From CAYQJL01 sp964573295 (lineage in GTDB: Bacteria > Eisenbacteria > RBG-16-71-46 > CAIMUX01 > WJJG01): a DNA stretch of 64,000 nucleotides. Below the pieces are notes generated by a model that was given only the letters and a program-made list of their open reading frames with translations, searched no databases and was not told the DNA's origin. The stretch spans positions 1-64,000 of the forward strand of contig CAZNJE010000023.1 in assembly GCA_964573295.1 (NCBI GenBank). Reading direction: 5' to 3'. Within the stretch, counting starts at the first letter, position 1, and the number at the start of each line of letters is the position of its first letter. Below, one piece after another: positions 50,384 to 57,941 of this stretch. The position numbers were made by a program, and so were the translations under genes.

Positions 50384-51649
50384 ATGATGCGAATCGAACC
50401 GAATCCCACGATGGCACGGACCTTCGCCCTTCTCTGCGCCGCCGGCCTCGCCATGCTCGCCGGATGCGACGACGACGCCACCACACCTGACACCACTGCA
50501 CCCGGTCAGATCGAGGATCTTGCAGTGGCAGCGGTGAGCGATTCCTTCGTCACCCTCACCTGGACGGCGACCGGGGACGACAGCGGCGAAGGGCGCGCCT
50601 CCCTCTACGAGCTGCGGTACAGTATCGAGCCAGCCTTGGAGCCCGACTGGCTCGAGTCGCAGACGGGTCCCTACTGGGACGTGCCGGTGCCCAAGGTCGC
50701 AGGTACACCCGAGACGCTCCGGTTTCCGGCGTTGCACCAAACATCGAACTACTATTTCGTGCTTCGGGCCGGCGATGAGGTGCCCAACTGGTCCGCGTTC
50801 TCCAGTGTCTGTGCCTGTACGTTGCGGACCCCGGGACCGCCCACCGCCTGCTTCGAAGTCACCAACGAGCCCGAGGAAGTCGGCCTGCCGTTCGACTTCG
50901 ATGCGAGTTGTTCCAGTGACCCCAATGACAGCGACCACATGTTGACCTACCGGTGGGACTGGGAGAACGACGGCACATTCGACTACGTGGCGCTAGGTGA
51001 TCCGATCGCTCGGCACACGTTCCCTACCGCCGGTATCTACGATGTGATGCTCGCGGTAGAGAACAGCGATGCCATGCGGGATACGCTCATTCAGAAAATC
51101 TCTCAAGCAAGCCTGCTTCCGCAGCATTCGGTTGCCGAGACCCTCGAGAAGCTGCGCTACGCCTATGCGTATCGCGACGTGGTGTTGATCGACAGCTTAC
51201 TGGCACCGGACTTCGTGTTTGAATTCTCGGATCTGGACCAGGCGAATCCTTACATCCCCTCCGATGACATCTCTCGCTCCGAGGAGATCGGAATCCACGA
51301 GGCCTGGTTCTCGCCTGCTTTTTGCCAGTCTCTGGTTCTCGGCTTCGACTACGACATGGGAACTCTCGAGATCGACGAGGTCTACTCGACGCCGGATGAC
51401 ACGCTTTGGACGATCAGGATCACAAACACCGACCTCTTCTTCTACGGCAGCACGCCCCTCCATCCCGATGAGCCGGAAGGATATGATGTCCTCAATGGCG
51501 TCAGCGTCTTCTGGTTTCGGCGAGAGTGGGACCAGGGCCCTCATGGAGAACCCACCTATTCGATCGTTCGCTGGAAGGAGCTCTACTTCGGTGGCGGCAA
51601 GCCTCCCGCCGATGTGAGCTGGGGCCAGCTCAAGTCGGTGTTCCGTTGA
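50384..51649 (+). CDS. Lipoprotein with FN3-like and PKD-like domains and a W-x-Q-x-K tail
   Basis: A 421-aa lipoprotein. The ATG at 50384 has AGGAG upstream. Signal and lipobox (GLAMLAGC, then DDDATTP) precede a fibronectin III-like domain (APGQIEDLAVAAVSDSFV ... LYELRYSIE), a PKD-like domain (PPTACFEVTNEPEEVGLPFD, YRWDWENDGTFDY, HTFPTAGIYDVML) and a SnoaL/NTF2-like domain (LRYAYAYRDVVLIDSLLAPDF, GIHEAWFSPAF, DTLWTIRITNTDLFF, WFRREW). The last residues, SWGQLKSVFR, match the end of the cupredoxin encoded at 60410. Function unknown; presumably a surface lipoprotein. Confidence 0.8.
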   Translation: MMRIEPNPTMARTFALLCAAGLAMLAGCDDDATTPDTTAPGQIEDLAVAAVSDSFVTLTWTATGDDSGEGRASLYELRYSIEPALEPDWLESQTGPYWDVPVPKVAGTPETLRFPALHQTSNYYFVLRAGDEVPNWSAFSSVCACTLRTPGPPTACFEVTNEPEEVGLPFDFDASCSSDPNDSDHMLTYRWDWENDGTFDYVALGDPIARHTFPTAGIYDVMLAVENSDAMRDTLIQKISQASLLPQHSVAETLEKLRYAYAYRDVVLIDSLLAPDFVFEFSDLDQANPYIPSDDISRSEEIGIHEAWFSPAFCQSLVLGFDYDMGTLEIDEVYSTPDDTLWTIRITNTDLFFYGSTPLHPDEPEGYDVLNGVSVFWFRREWDQGPHGEPTYSIVRWKELYFGGGKPPADVSWGQLKSVFR

Positions 51650-52013
51650 GACTGAGGCGCCGGGCTTCCTCTCCTCACCTCAGCACGACCAGTTGTGCGT
51701 TCTGTGCCCTGGTGGATTGCGCTGTTGAGTTTCAGAACCAGGATAGCACCTGGGAATGCGCCGATCCAGGCATCGCCGTCGTAACGCTTCCAGCTCCTTG
51801 GCCGGCTGCGAGGGTATGAGGTCAAGGACGACGGAGCAGCGCCGTGTGATTCCGCTTCAGGGCGGGCGACTCGGCGGGCTCGCAGGTGAACCCTGCGGCC
51901 GGAGCGCAGCGGTCGCCCAGATCTTTCTTTTCGTAGCCGAAGCTCTCACGCGTTGGTTGGCGCACCGCAGCCTGGGCAGAAGCACGCCGGATGCAGATTC
52001 GCCTTCCAACGAC
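51650..52013. other. Convergent intergenic region
   Basis: A 364-bp gap between two converging stop codons. I see no terminator hairpin with a T tract, no repeat and no gene. Confidence 0.4.
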
Positions 52014-53768
52014 CTAGTCAACAACCAGCAGCTTGTAGCTTCTGTCCCAGCGCGTGACCGGGCTGGCGTCAAGATCGCCATCCAGACCCGAGACCGCGCC
52101 AGCGACCGCGCCGGAGACCTCGCCGGAGGCCTCGCCGGAGGCCAGGCCGCGGCCCCGTCCCGGGCTGCCGAGCCGACAGAGATAGACACCAGGACTCACC
52201 TTCCGTCCACGCTCGTCACGACCGTCCCACGAGACGGAATGTTGCCCAACCGTCTCGGAACCCAACTCGATTGCCCGAACCCTTCGTCCAGCGAGACCGA
52301 AGATCTCAAGCCAAAGGCTCGTGTCGACACCCAGCTCGTAGGTGAGGACCGTCTCCTGACGAAAGGGATTGGGCGCAGCGGTCAGGATAATGCCGCCAAC
52401 ACCTCCCAGGATGGATCCGCGGACAGACCAAGGAGCCGATCCATCCGGCTCCCCGGACGGAACCTGCTCTCCGCCCCCATTCTCCTCCACGGCCGCTGGG
52501 TCATCTCCGAAAAGCGTGCCGAGGTCGAACACGGTGGGCGTCTGCATGTACGCTGGCTGGGTGTAGGTGTCGACCGCACATGCGAGAAGATCCCGCGATG
52601 GTACGAACTGGATCGCCATGATGTTCGACGGCTGGCCCGCCGCCCCGGCCATGACATCCCAACTCCGCGCGCAGGTCATCGCCCCATTGGCCGTCAGCGA
52701 ATCGGCCAGCGCCTGGTAGCGCGAGCAGTACACCGGGTTGTAGAGCGCACGGAAGTGATTGGTCGCCACCAGATGCTCCCCCGGAATCACGGTATTCTCT
52801 GCCACCGTGCGGGTAGCGACCCCGGCGGCGTTATTGCACTCCACGACGACAGGGACCGAGTCCACGCCCTCATCGTCAGCGACATGGACGATCACCGCCG
52901 CACAGCGGCTGCGATCTGCGAAGGCTTCCTCGATGTCGGCCGCTCCGTGATGACCGTCGCCGTTGTAGTCGGCCTTCTCCAATCCGGTGCGCAACGCAAA
53001 CAGGATGGGATGGAACGGTGCCCCTTGCGTGCCGGTTGTGACATTGCCCATGTTGAGAAAGGCACCCACTCGGGCATGACTCACCCCCGATAGCGCTCCC
53101 ATGAGTCCGGCATAGGTCATCGATGCCCAGGGTTGCTCGTCGTCCTCGGCGGGAAGGTGCACGACAATGGCCGCGTTGTCGGTCAGGACCGGATGCTTGC
53201 TCCAGTCCAGATGGCGAGTGATGACGAGATGGCCACCGAGCTCGGGGTCTTCCAGCGTACTCGTGCCCCAGCTCGACAGACTGGAGCAGCCGAAAGGCTG
53301 GTCCCCTTCCGCGTTGAACCGGTCACCGTACTGCGACAGATCCACGATGGCATTGCACACCAGGAAGTCAACGGCGTCGATGTCGCGGCCAAGGACTTCA
53401 TTGTGCAGGTCGACGCCTGCCTCAACCATGCCGTCGTGGACGGCGGCGGCCTCTTCTTGATATTCAGCGTCTACCGTGAAGCTGCTCGTGAAGAGATTCC
53501 GGCAGTAGTTGTAGAGTCCGGCCGAGCCGCCGCAGAAATAGTCGATGAAGTACTCATCGAAGACGGTCTTGGCCTGCTCGCCGAGCAAGAAGCCGGCGGC
53601 ATGCCCTCGTTCGGCATGCGTTCCCCACACGGTCAGGACGTACTTGCCTTCCACGACCTCGAGCGCTCCATGAACCTCAGCCGCGGCCGTTCGGGTGTGC
53701 GACACCGGCAGGAGAAGGAGACCCACCATCCAACCCATGCAGAAAACGAGCCGACGAACTCCTCTCAC
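52014..53768 (-). CDS. C45-like (Ntn-type) secreted hydrolase with FlgD-like tail
   Basis: A 584-aa exported protein. The GTG at 53768 has AGGAGG 6 nt upstream. After a signal peptide (GWMVGLLLLPVSHTRTAAA) comes a domain of the peptidase C45/acyl-transferase group: GHAAGFLLGEQ, DAVDFLVCNAIVDL, FGCSSLSSWG with the likely nucleophile Cys161 (autocleavage would expose it), GHLVITRHLDW and ASMTYAGLMGALSGV. The C-terminal ~85 residues are FlgD-like (LTYELGVDTSLWLEIFG, VSWDGRDERGRKVSPGVYLC). A 12-bp repeat array is inserted before the last strand of that tail, adding a Gly/Ala/Ser-Glu stretch. The first 66 codons lie in the 777-bp duplicated block. Confidence 0.82.
   Translation of the reverse strand: MRGVRRLVFCMGWMVGLLLLPVSHTRTAAAEVHGALEVVEGKYVLTVWGTHAERGHAAGFLLGEQAKTVFDEYFIDYFCGGSAGLYNYCRNLFTSSFTVDAEYQEEAAAVHDGMVEAGVDLHNEVLGRDIDAVDFLVCNAIVDLSQYGDRFNAEGDQPFGCSSLSSWGTSTLEDPELGGHLVITRHLDWSKHPVLTDNAAIVVHLPAEDDEQPWASMTYAGLMGALSGVSHARVGAFLNMGNVTTGTQGAPFHPILFALRTGLEKADYNGDGHHGAADIEEAFADRSRCAAVIVHVADDEGVDSVPVVVECNNAAGVATRTVAENTVIPGEHLVATNHFRALYNPVYCSRYQALADSLTANGAMTCARSWDVMAGAAGQPSNIMAIQFVPSRDLLACAVDTYTQPAYMQTPTVFDLGTLFGDDPAAVEENGGGEQVPSGEPDGSAPWSVRGSILGGVGGIILTAAPNPFRQETVLTYELGVDTSLWLEIFGLAGRRVRAIELGSETVGQHSVSWDGRDERGRKVSPGVYLCRLGSPGRGRGLASGEASGEVSGAVAGAVSGLDGDLDASPVTRWDRSYKLLVVD
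52092..52151. repeat. 12-bp in-frame repeat in the FlgD-like tail
   Basis: Units GACCGCGCCAGC, GACCGCGCCGGA, GACCTCGCCGGA and GGCCTCGCCGGA start at 52092, 52104, 52116 and 52128, with a decayed fifth. They encode Gly-Glu-Ala-Ser / Gly-Ala-Val-Ala repeats. Confidence 0.9.
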
Positions 53769-54346
53769 GACCTACCTCCTCGCTGCCGTCTTGAACCGCT
53801 GATGCCGCATAGGGCACACTCCGGGCACCGGGGACTAGCCGCGGACTCGCCGCGGAGACCGAGCCTGTCGCCTGCGCCCAGCCACCCACCCCCAAAGTCT
53901 ACCTCAAGAGCAGCACGCGCGTCTGCAACCGCTGCTCACCAAGGGCATCGCTCACCCTCACGAAGTAGACCCCGCCTGGCACGGGCCGTCCGCGGTCATC
54001 CCGGCCCGCCCACTCGAAGCTGTGCCAGCCTGCCTGGACGGCACCCCGGTGCAAGGTCCGCACCACGCGCCCGGTGAGATCGTGGAGCGCAAGGAACACC
54101 TCGCTGTCCTGGGGCACACTGAGCCGCAGCCGCGCCGATCCCGGCAGCGGGTTGGGATGAGCTGACAGGCGCCATTCCTCGACGACAGGCGGCGCCTGGG
54201 CACCCGCGCTGGCGTCGAGGATCTCGAAGAAGCCCTCCGAGTAATCGTGCGCCCGGTAGCCGGCTGCGTCGTAGGCCACGATTTCGATCACGCACTCTTC
54301 GGACGGATCTCCCGCGACAGGCCACGCGAAGCTACCCTCGTTGGGC
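53570..54346. repeat. 777-bp direct repeat, copy 1
   Basis: This block matches 57165-57941 at a constant offset of 3595 bp, from a shared T at the left edge to a shared C at the right edge; I found one difference (G at 53583, A at 57178). It contains the 5' end of the intact C45-like gene, the spacer, and a fragment of the cysteine peptidase gene. The copies bracket 2818 bp of unrelated sequence. Confidence 0.95.
53899..54346 (-). pseudogene. 3' fragment of the C1A cysteine peptidase gene
   Basis: About 148 codons identical to the C-terminal end of the peptidase encoded at 57494-60133, including the FlgD-like tail (EVFLALHDLTGRVVRTL, GGVYFVRVSDALG). It is cut at 54346, the right edge of the duplicated block, where the sequence changes to unrelated DNA. 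It has no signal peptide, catalytic domain or plausible start and is presumably not expressed. Confidence 0.92.
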
Positions 54347-54721
54347 CACCTGCTGATCCGTGATCATCTAAGTATCCTATTGCTAAGGACCTAGATGATC
54401 TGCTCGGCGGCAAAAACAGGGAATTCGAGATGTCGTTTCTCGGAAGTTCTAATTGTCGCTCATCAGCTTGAGATCGGCGAACTGCCACGAAGGACCACGA
54501 CTGGCTTTCACTTGGACGGAGACATGCCGTCCAGATTCATCCGACGCGATGACGCGATGATGTCGTAGCGCGGCACGTTGCCCGTGAATGTGGTCGCAAT
54601 GAGTCCGCGGCGCCCGAGTTCAGCGGCGACGAGACATTCGCCAGTTTGACCGACTAGCTTGTTGCTATGTCCTGTGGCCATCTGTCTCCTGGCCTACGCA
54701 CGGCTCACCGACGGAGGTGTC
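54347..54721. other. Left end of the island between the direct repeats
   Basis: 375 bp of non-coding sequence beginning at the repeat boundary. It holds a hairpin (GATCATCTA at 54362-54370 and TAGATGATC at 54392-54400, 21-nt loop) about 15 bp inside the island. AGATGATCTG (54393-54402) recurs in inverted orientation at 55580-55589. Confidence 0.5.
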
Positions 54722-55480
54722 ATGTTTCGACTGTTTATTGCCAACTTGGTGACCTGGGTTCTTCTGACGCCTGCTGCACCGGCTATCGACCTGATACTGT
54801 CCGGTAGCGGGAACGTCACAATGGGAGAAAATTCGCAATCGCCGACAATCAGCGATGCAGATGGAGACGGGTGGCCGGAGATGTGTTCCGAACTCGGCGA
54901 CGAACCGGGACCCTTTTCCCTGCTGGTTCAGAAGCTTGATGGTTCTGAGGTGTGGTCCTATGGGCTGGAGCGTCTGGATGTCTGCCCCTCTTGCAACCCG
55001 GATAATTGGGGTTGGTGGTTTCTTGGTTTCGGAGAAGTCGATCCTAGCCCACTTCGTGAAGCCGTCCTGAACTGGTCCGACTTCGACACCGGGCAGTACG
55101 GCGTCGCCGTTGTCAACCTGTCGACCAACGCGATAGTGCTCAACGCTGTAGGGGCCGTCTGCCACGATGTATGTGACTTCGACGGGAATGGCAGTCAGGA
55201 AATCATCCTATCGTACCAGGATGGCTGGGAAATCTGGGCTCATCCGTTCCCGAACGTGAATGTCGCGCTGGACGATGACCGACGGGCAGTGAGTAGATCC
55301 CTGGCTTCACTAAGCTGCAATCCCAATCCTCTCAGGGCAACGGGGACGACGATCGCATTCGAACTCGCGAACCCGGTCGACCTGTCAATTGTGGTCATTG
55401 ATTGCCAGGGACGACTCGTGCTCAATCTGGGAAGGGCCCACTGGCCTCCGGGCTGCCATACGGATTCGGCTGCGAGTTGA
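54722..55480 (+). CDS. Exported protein with a truncated sorting tail
   Basis: A 252-aa secreted protein; the ATG at 54722 has GGAGG upstream. A signal peptide (LFIANLVTWVLLTPAAPA) precedes an FG-GAP-like start (ISDADGDGWPEMCSELG), two Cys pairs (DVCPSCN, VCHDVCDFDGNG) and the first strands of a FlgD-like tail (LSCNPNPLRATGTTIAFEL, LSIVVIDCQGRLVLNL). The frame then stops after HTDSAAS, before the WDGRD and GxYxxRL segments the tail should have. Another frame just downstream still shows GRWGARGISAA, like a decayed WDGRDxRG box, so a frameshift near 55450-55500 is likely. Lower-GC codon use than neighbouring genes fits acquired DNA. Confidence 0.65.
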   Translation: MFRLFIANLVTWVLLTPAAPAIDLILSGSGNVTMGENSQSPTISDADGDGWPEMCSELGDEPGPFSLLVQKLDGSEVWSYGLERLDVCPSCNPDNWGWWFLGFGEVDPSPLREAVLNWSDFDTGQYGVAVVNLSTNAIVLNAVGAVCHDVCDFDGNGSQEIILSYQDGWEIWAHPFPNVNVALDDDRRAVSRSLASLSCNPNPLRATGTTIAFELANPVDLSIVVIDCQGRLVLNLGRAHWPPGCHTDSAAS

Positions 55481-55647
55481 GACTGCATTCGCCAATCTTG
55501 TGGACGTTGGGGCGCCCGCGGCATCAGCGCGGCCCGTGAGAAAACGAGTAGAGCAGATGATAGTTTGCGCATGATAGGCCAGATCATCTCATGATAAGAG
55601 AGTTGGGTGATTGTATAGGGATTACGGACTTTTCGCGGAGTACGCCC

Positions 55648-56007
55648 TTAGTCAATTCCGCCTTGCGAATCTTCTTTGCCTAAAATCTCAAGGATCTGCT
55701 TCTTGAGCTGGGGTGCCTTGTCTAAGGCGACGTCCCACACGATGTCGTAGTCGACGCCGAAGTAGTGGTGGATGATCCGATCGCGCATTCCAGCAATCAG
55801 CCGCCAATCGACCTCCGGGTACTCGTTCCTGAATTCATGGGGGATTTGCTTGACCGCTTCACCCATGATCTCAACACTCCGCGCAAATGCACGCTTGGCG
55901 GTTTCGTCTTCTAGAAAGCCTTCCCTTGTCATCTCAGCAGCGGTACGGATCATGAAATTGGCTTCATCAAGAATGTGTCGCAAATAGTCAAGCGGCGATG
56001 GAGACAT
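55648..56007 (-). CDS. hepT: HepT-type HEPN ribonuclease toxin
   Basis: A 119-aa DUF86/HEPN protein. The RX4HXY active motif is present in MRDRIIHHYFGVDY, with typical helices (YLRHILDEANFMI, FARSVEIMGEAVKQIP, HEFRNEYPEVDW). Its ATG lies inside the end of the MntA gene, overlapping by 20 nt, with AAGGAGG upstream. In this type VII system the toxin cleaves RNA and is silenced by nucleotide addition from MntA. It lies in the island between the 777-bp repeats. Confidence 0.93.
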   Translation of the reverse strand: MSPSPLDYLRHILDEANFMIRTAAEMTREGFLEDETAKRAFARSVEIMGEAVKQIPHEFRNEYPEVDWRLIAGMRDRIIHHYFGVDYDIVWDVALDKAPQLKKQILEILGKEDSQGGID

Positions 56008-56305
56008 ACTCCACCTCCTTGAGGATGTGCGGCCCGATGTGGGGGCTTAGCGCCTCGACTGTGACGACGTCTACCCGGCGGTCGAAGACGCTTTCAAGGA
56101 GATCGCAGAGGGCCATGAAGCGGTCGAGTGACTTCTGGGCAGGACCAAACTCCACCAAGATGTCGACATCACTGGTGGACCGAGCGGAACCTCGAACGAA
56201 AGACCCGAAAAGCCCGATTCTGGCGACGCCGAGACGTTGGAATTCCTCGCGATGTGCACGGAGAGTCCGAAGCACCGCCGCTTTGTCGAGCACTTGCTCA
56301 CTCAT
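55988..56305 (-). CDS. mntA: MntA-type nucleotidyltransferase antitoxin
   Basis: A 105-aa minimal nucleotidyltransferase. The catalytic motif GSFVRGSARSTSDVDILV contains GSFxRG and the SDxD metal ligands; a third acidic residue lies in RRVDVVTVEAL. The start is the ATG at 56305 with GGAGGGG upstream, chosen over 56386, which has no site. It is upstream of and overlaps hepT, as usual in this pair. The roughly 300 bp upstream, up to the transposase fragment, contain nothing I recognise. Confidence 0.93.
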   Translation of the reverse strand: MSEQVLDKAAVLRTLRAHREEFQRLGVARIGLFGSFVRGSARSTSDVDILVEFGPAQKSLDRFMALCDLLESVFDRRVDVVTVEALSPHIGPHILKEVEYVSIAA

Positions 56306-56602
56306 CTGCACGTCCCCCTCCACAAGGCGCATAGGTAGGCGCAGTGGACCGAAAGAGATAGTAGAATGGGTACAGAATTCGGTCAAGGAGTGGTTGATGC
56401 CTGTGCTTAGTCAAAACCTCATCCGGGGCCGTTATTGATTGATTGTCAGTCCCATCGCGGAGGTGAGTGGCCGTTCAAGCCCCGGGAATCACGAGCAATG
56501 CGCGCCCAATCGTCGGTGGATGGATTTGATGAGGTTCTGCCCGATCCTGCAGGTATAGCTTGGCACGGAATCGAGTTGTGATGTGGACTGTCGTTGACGG
56601 AA

Positions 56603-57164
56603 TCAGGCGGCCGGACGCCACTCGTACCGATGATGCAAACCACCGACCCGAGGCAACGCAATGATCTTCGCCTTCGGATCTGGCCGACGATTCGTTGGCC
56701 TCTTCATCGGGCAATCCTTCTCCAACGAAAGATGACAGCGATCCTCGTGATAGTAGCGAATGTAATCATTGAGCATGCGGCGGAGATGACGTTCACCGAG
56801 AACGATGACGTTGTTCAAGAGATCTTGTCGCACGGATAGAACCCACCGCTCGGCGACACCATTTTGCCAAGGACTTCGGTACGCTGTCTGGACGATCTTC
56901 ACGCGCATTCCTTTCAACGTTCTGATGACTTCATGACCGAACTTCCCGTCTCGGTCGAAGATCATGTACCTGGGAGCCTCGTCATCAGGGAATGCCTCGC
57001 GTAGACGCTGGCAGACCCAGGCAGCAGTTGGACTGGGAGGGATGCCGATGTGAACGATCTTGCGACGGGCATGATGGATGATGAACAGGACGTACAGCAT
57101 TTGGAATCTCACTGTGGGCACAGTGAAAAAGTCCATCGCAGCAAGGCAGTCTCGGTGATTGCGA
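56603..57164 (-). pseudogene. 5'-truncated integrase-core (rve) transposase
   Basis: About 186 codons of a DDE transposase. The catalytic acids are in LAAMDFFTVPTVRF (D), MIFDRDGKFG (D) and SPWQNGVAERWV (E), and LGERHLRRMLNDYIRYYH and HLSLEKDCP mark the common integrase-core family. The N-terminal helix-turn-helix part is missing: the frame is cut exactly where the 777-bp repeat begins (57165), so it cannot be a full element. I did not find matching terminal inverted repeats. Confidence 0.88.
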
Positions 57165-57363
57165 TGGCCTGCTCGCCAAGCAAGAAGCCGGCGGCATGCC
57201 CTCGTTCGGCATGCGTTCCCCACACGGTCAGGACGTACTTGCCTTCCACGACCTCGAGCGCTCCATGAACCTCAGCCGCGGCCGTTCGGGTGTGCGACAC
57301 CGGCAGGAGAAGGAGACCCACCATCCAACCCATGCAGAAAACGAGCCGACGAACTCCTCTCAC
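57165..57363 (-). pseudogene. 5' fragment of the C45-like hydrolase gene
   Basis: 66 codons identical, apart from one base, to the start of the intact gene at 53768, with the same GTG and ribosome-binding site. At 57165 the frame enters island sequence and ends after a short unrelated tail (IAITETALLRWTF). If still expressed it would make an 84-aa exported peptide. Confidence 0.92.
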
Positions 57364-57941
57364 GACCTACCTCCTCGCTGCCGTCTTGAACCGCTGATGC
57401 CGCATAGGGCACACTCCGGGCACCGGGGACTAGCCGCGGACTCGCCGCGGAGACCGAGCCTGTCGCCTGCGCCCAGCCACCCACCCCCAAAGTCTACCTC
57501 AAGAGCAGCACGCGCGTCTGCAACCGCTGCTCACCAAGGGCATCGCTCACCCTCACGAAGTAGACCCCGCCTGGCACGGGCCGTCCGCGGTCATCCCGGC
57601 CCGCCCACTCGAAGCTGTGCCAGCCTGCCTGGACGGCACCCCGGTGCAAGGTCCGCACCACGCGCCCGGTGAGATCGTGGAGCGCAAGGAACACCTCGCT
57701 GTCCTGGGGCACACTGAGCCGCAGCCGCGCCGATCCCGGCAGCGGGTTGGGATGAGCTGACAGGCGCCATTCCTCGACGACAGGCGGCGCCTGGGCACCC
57801 GCGCTGGCGTCGAGGATCTCGAAGAAGCCCTCCGAGTAATCGTGCGCCCGGTAGCCGGCTGCGTCGTAGGCCACGATTTCGATCACGCACTCTTCGGACG
57901 GATCTCCCGCGACAGGCCACGCGAAGCTACCCTCGTTGGGC
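57165..57941. repeat. 777-bp direct repeat, copy 2
   Basis: Second copy of 53570-54346. Here the peptidase end belongs to an intact gene, while the C45-like start is the fragment. Joining copy 1's left flank to copy 2's right flank would restore one intact peptidase-C45 gene pair, the probable ancestral arrangement. Confidence 0.95.

Noticed and set aside
54361..55589. Insertion sequence bounded by AGATGATCTG inverted repeats
   Set aside because: The enclosed gene is an exported structural protein, not a transposase; the repeats are only 10 bp, and no target-site duplication is visible.
57109..57363. Independent 84-aa exported protein
   Set aside because: It is the duplicated 5' end of the C45-like gene running into island DNA, so it is annotated as a pseudogene.
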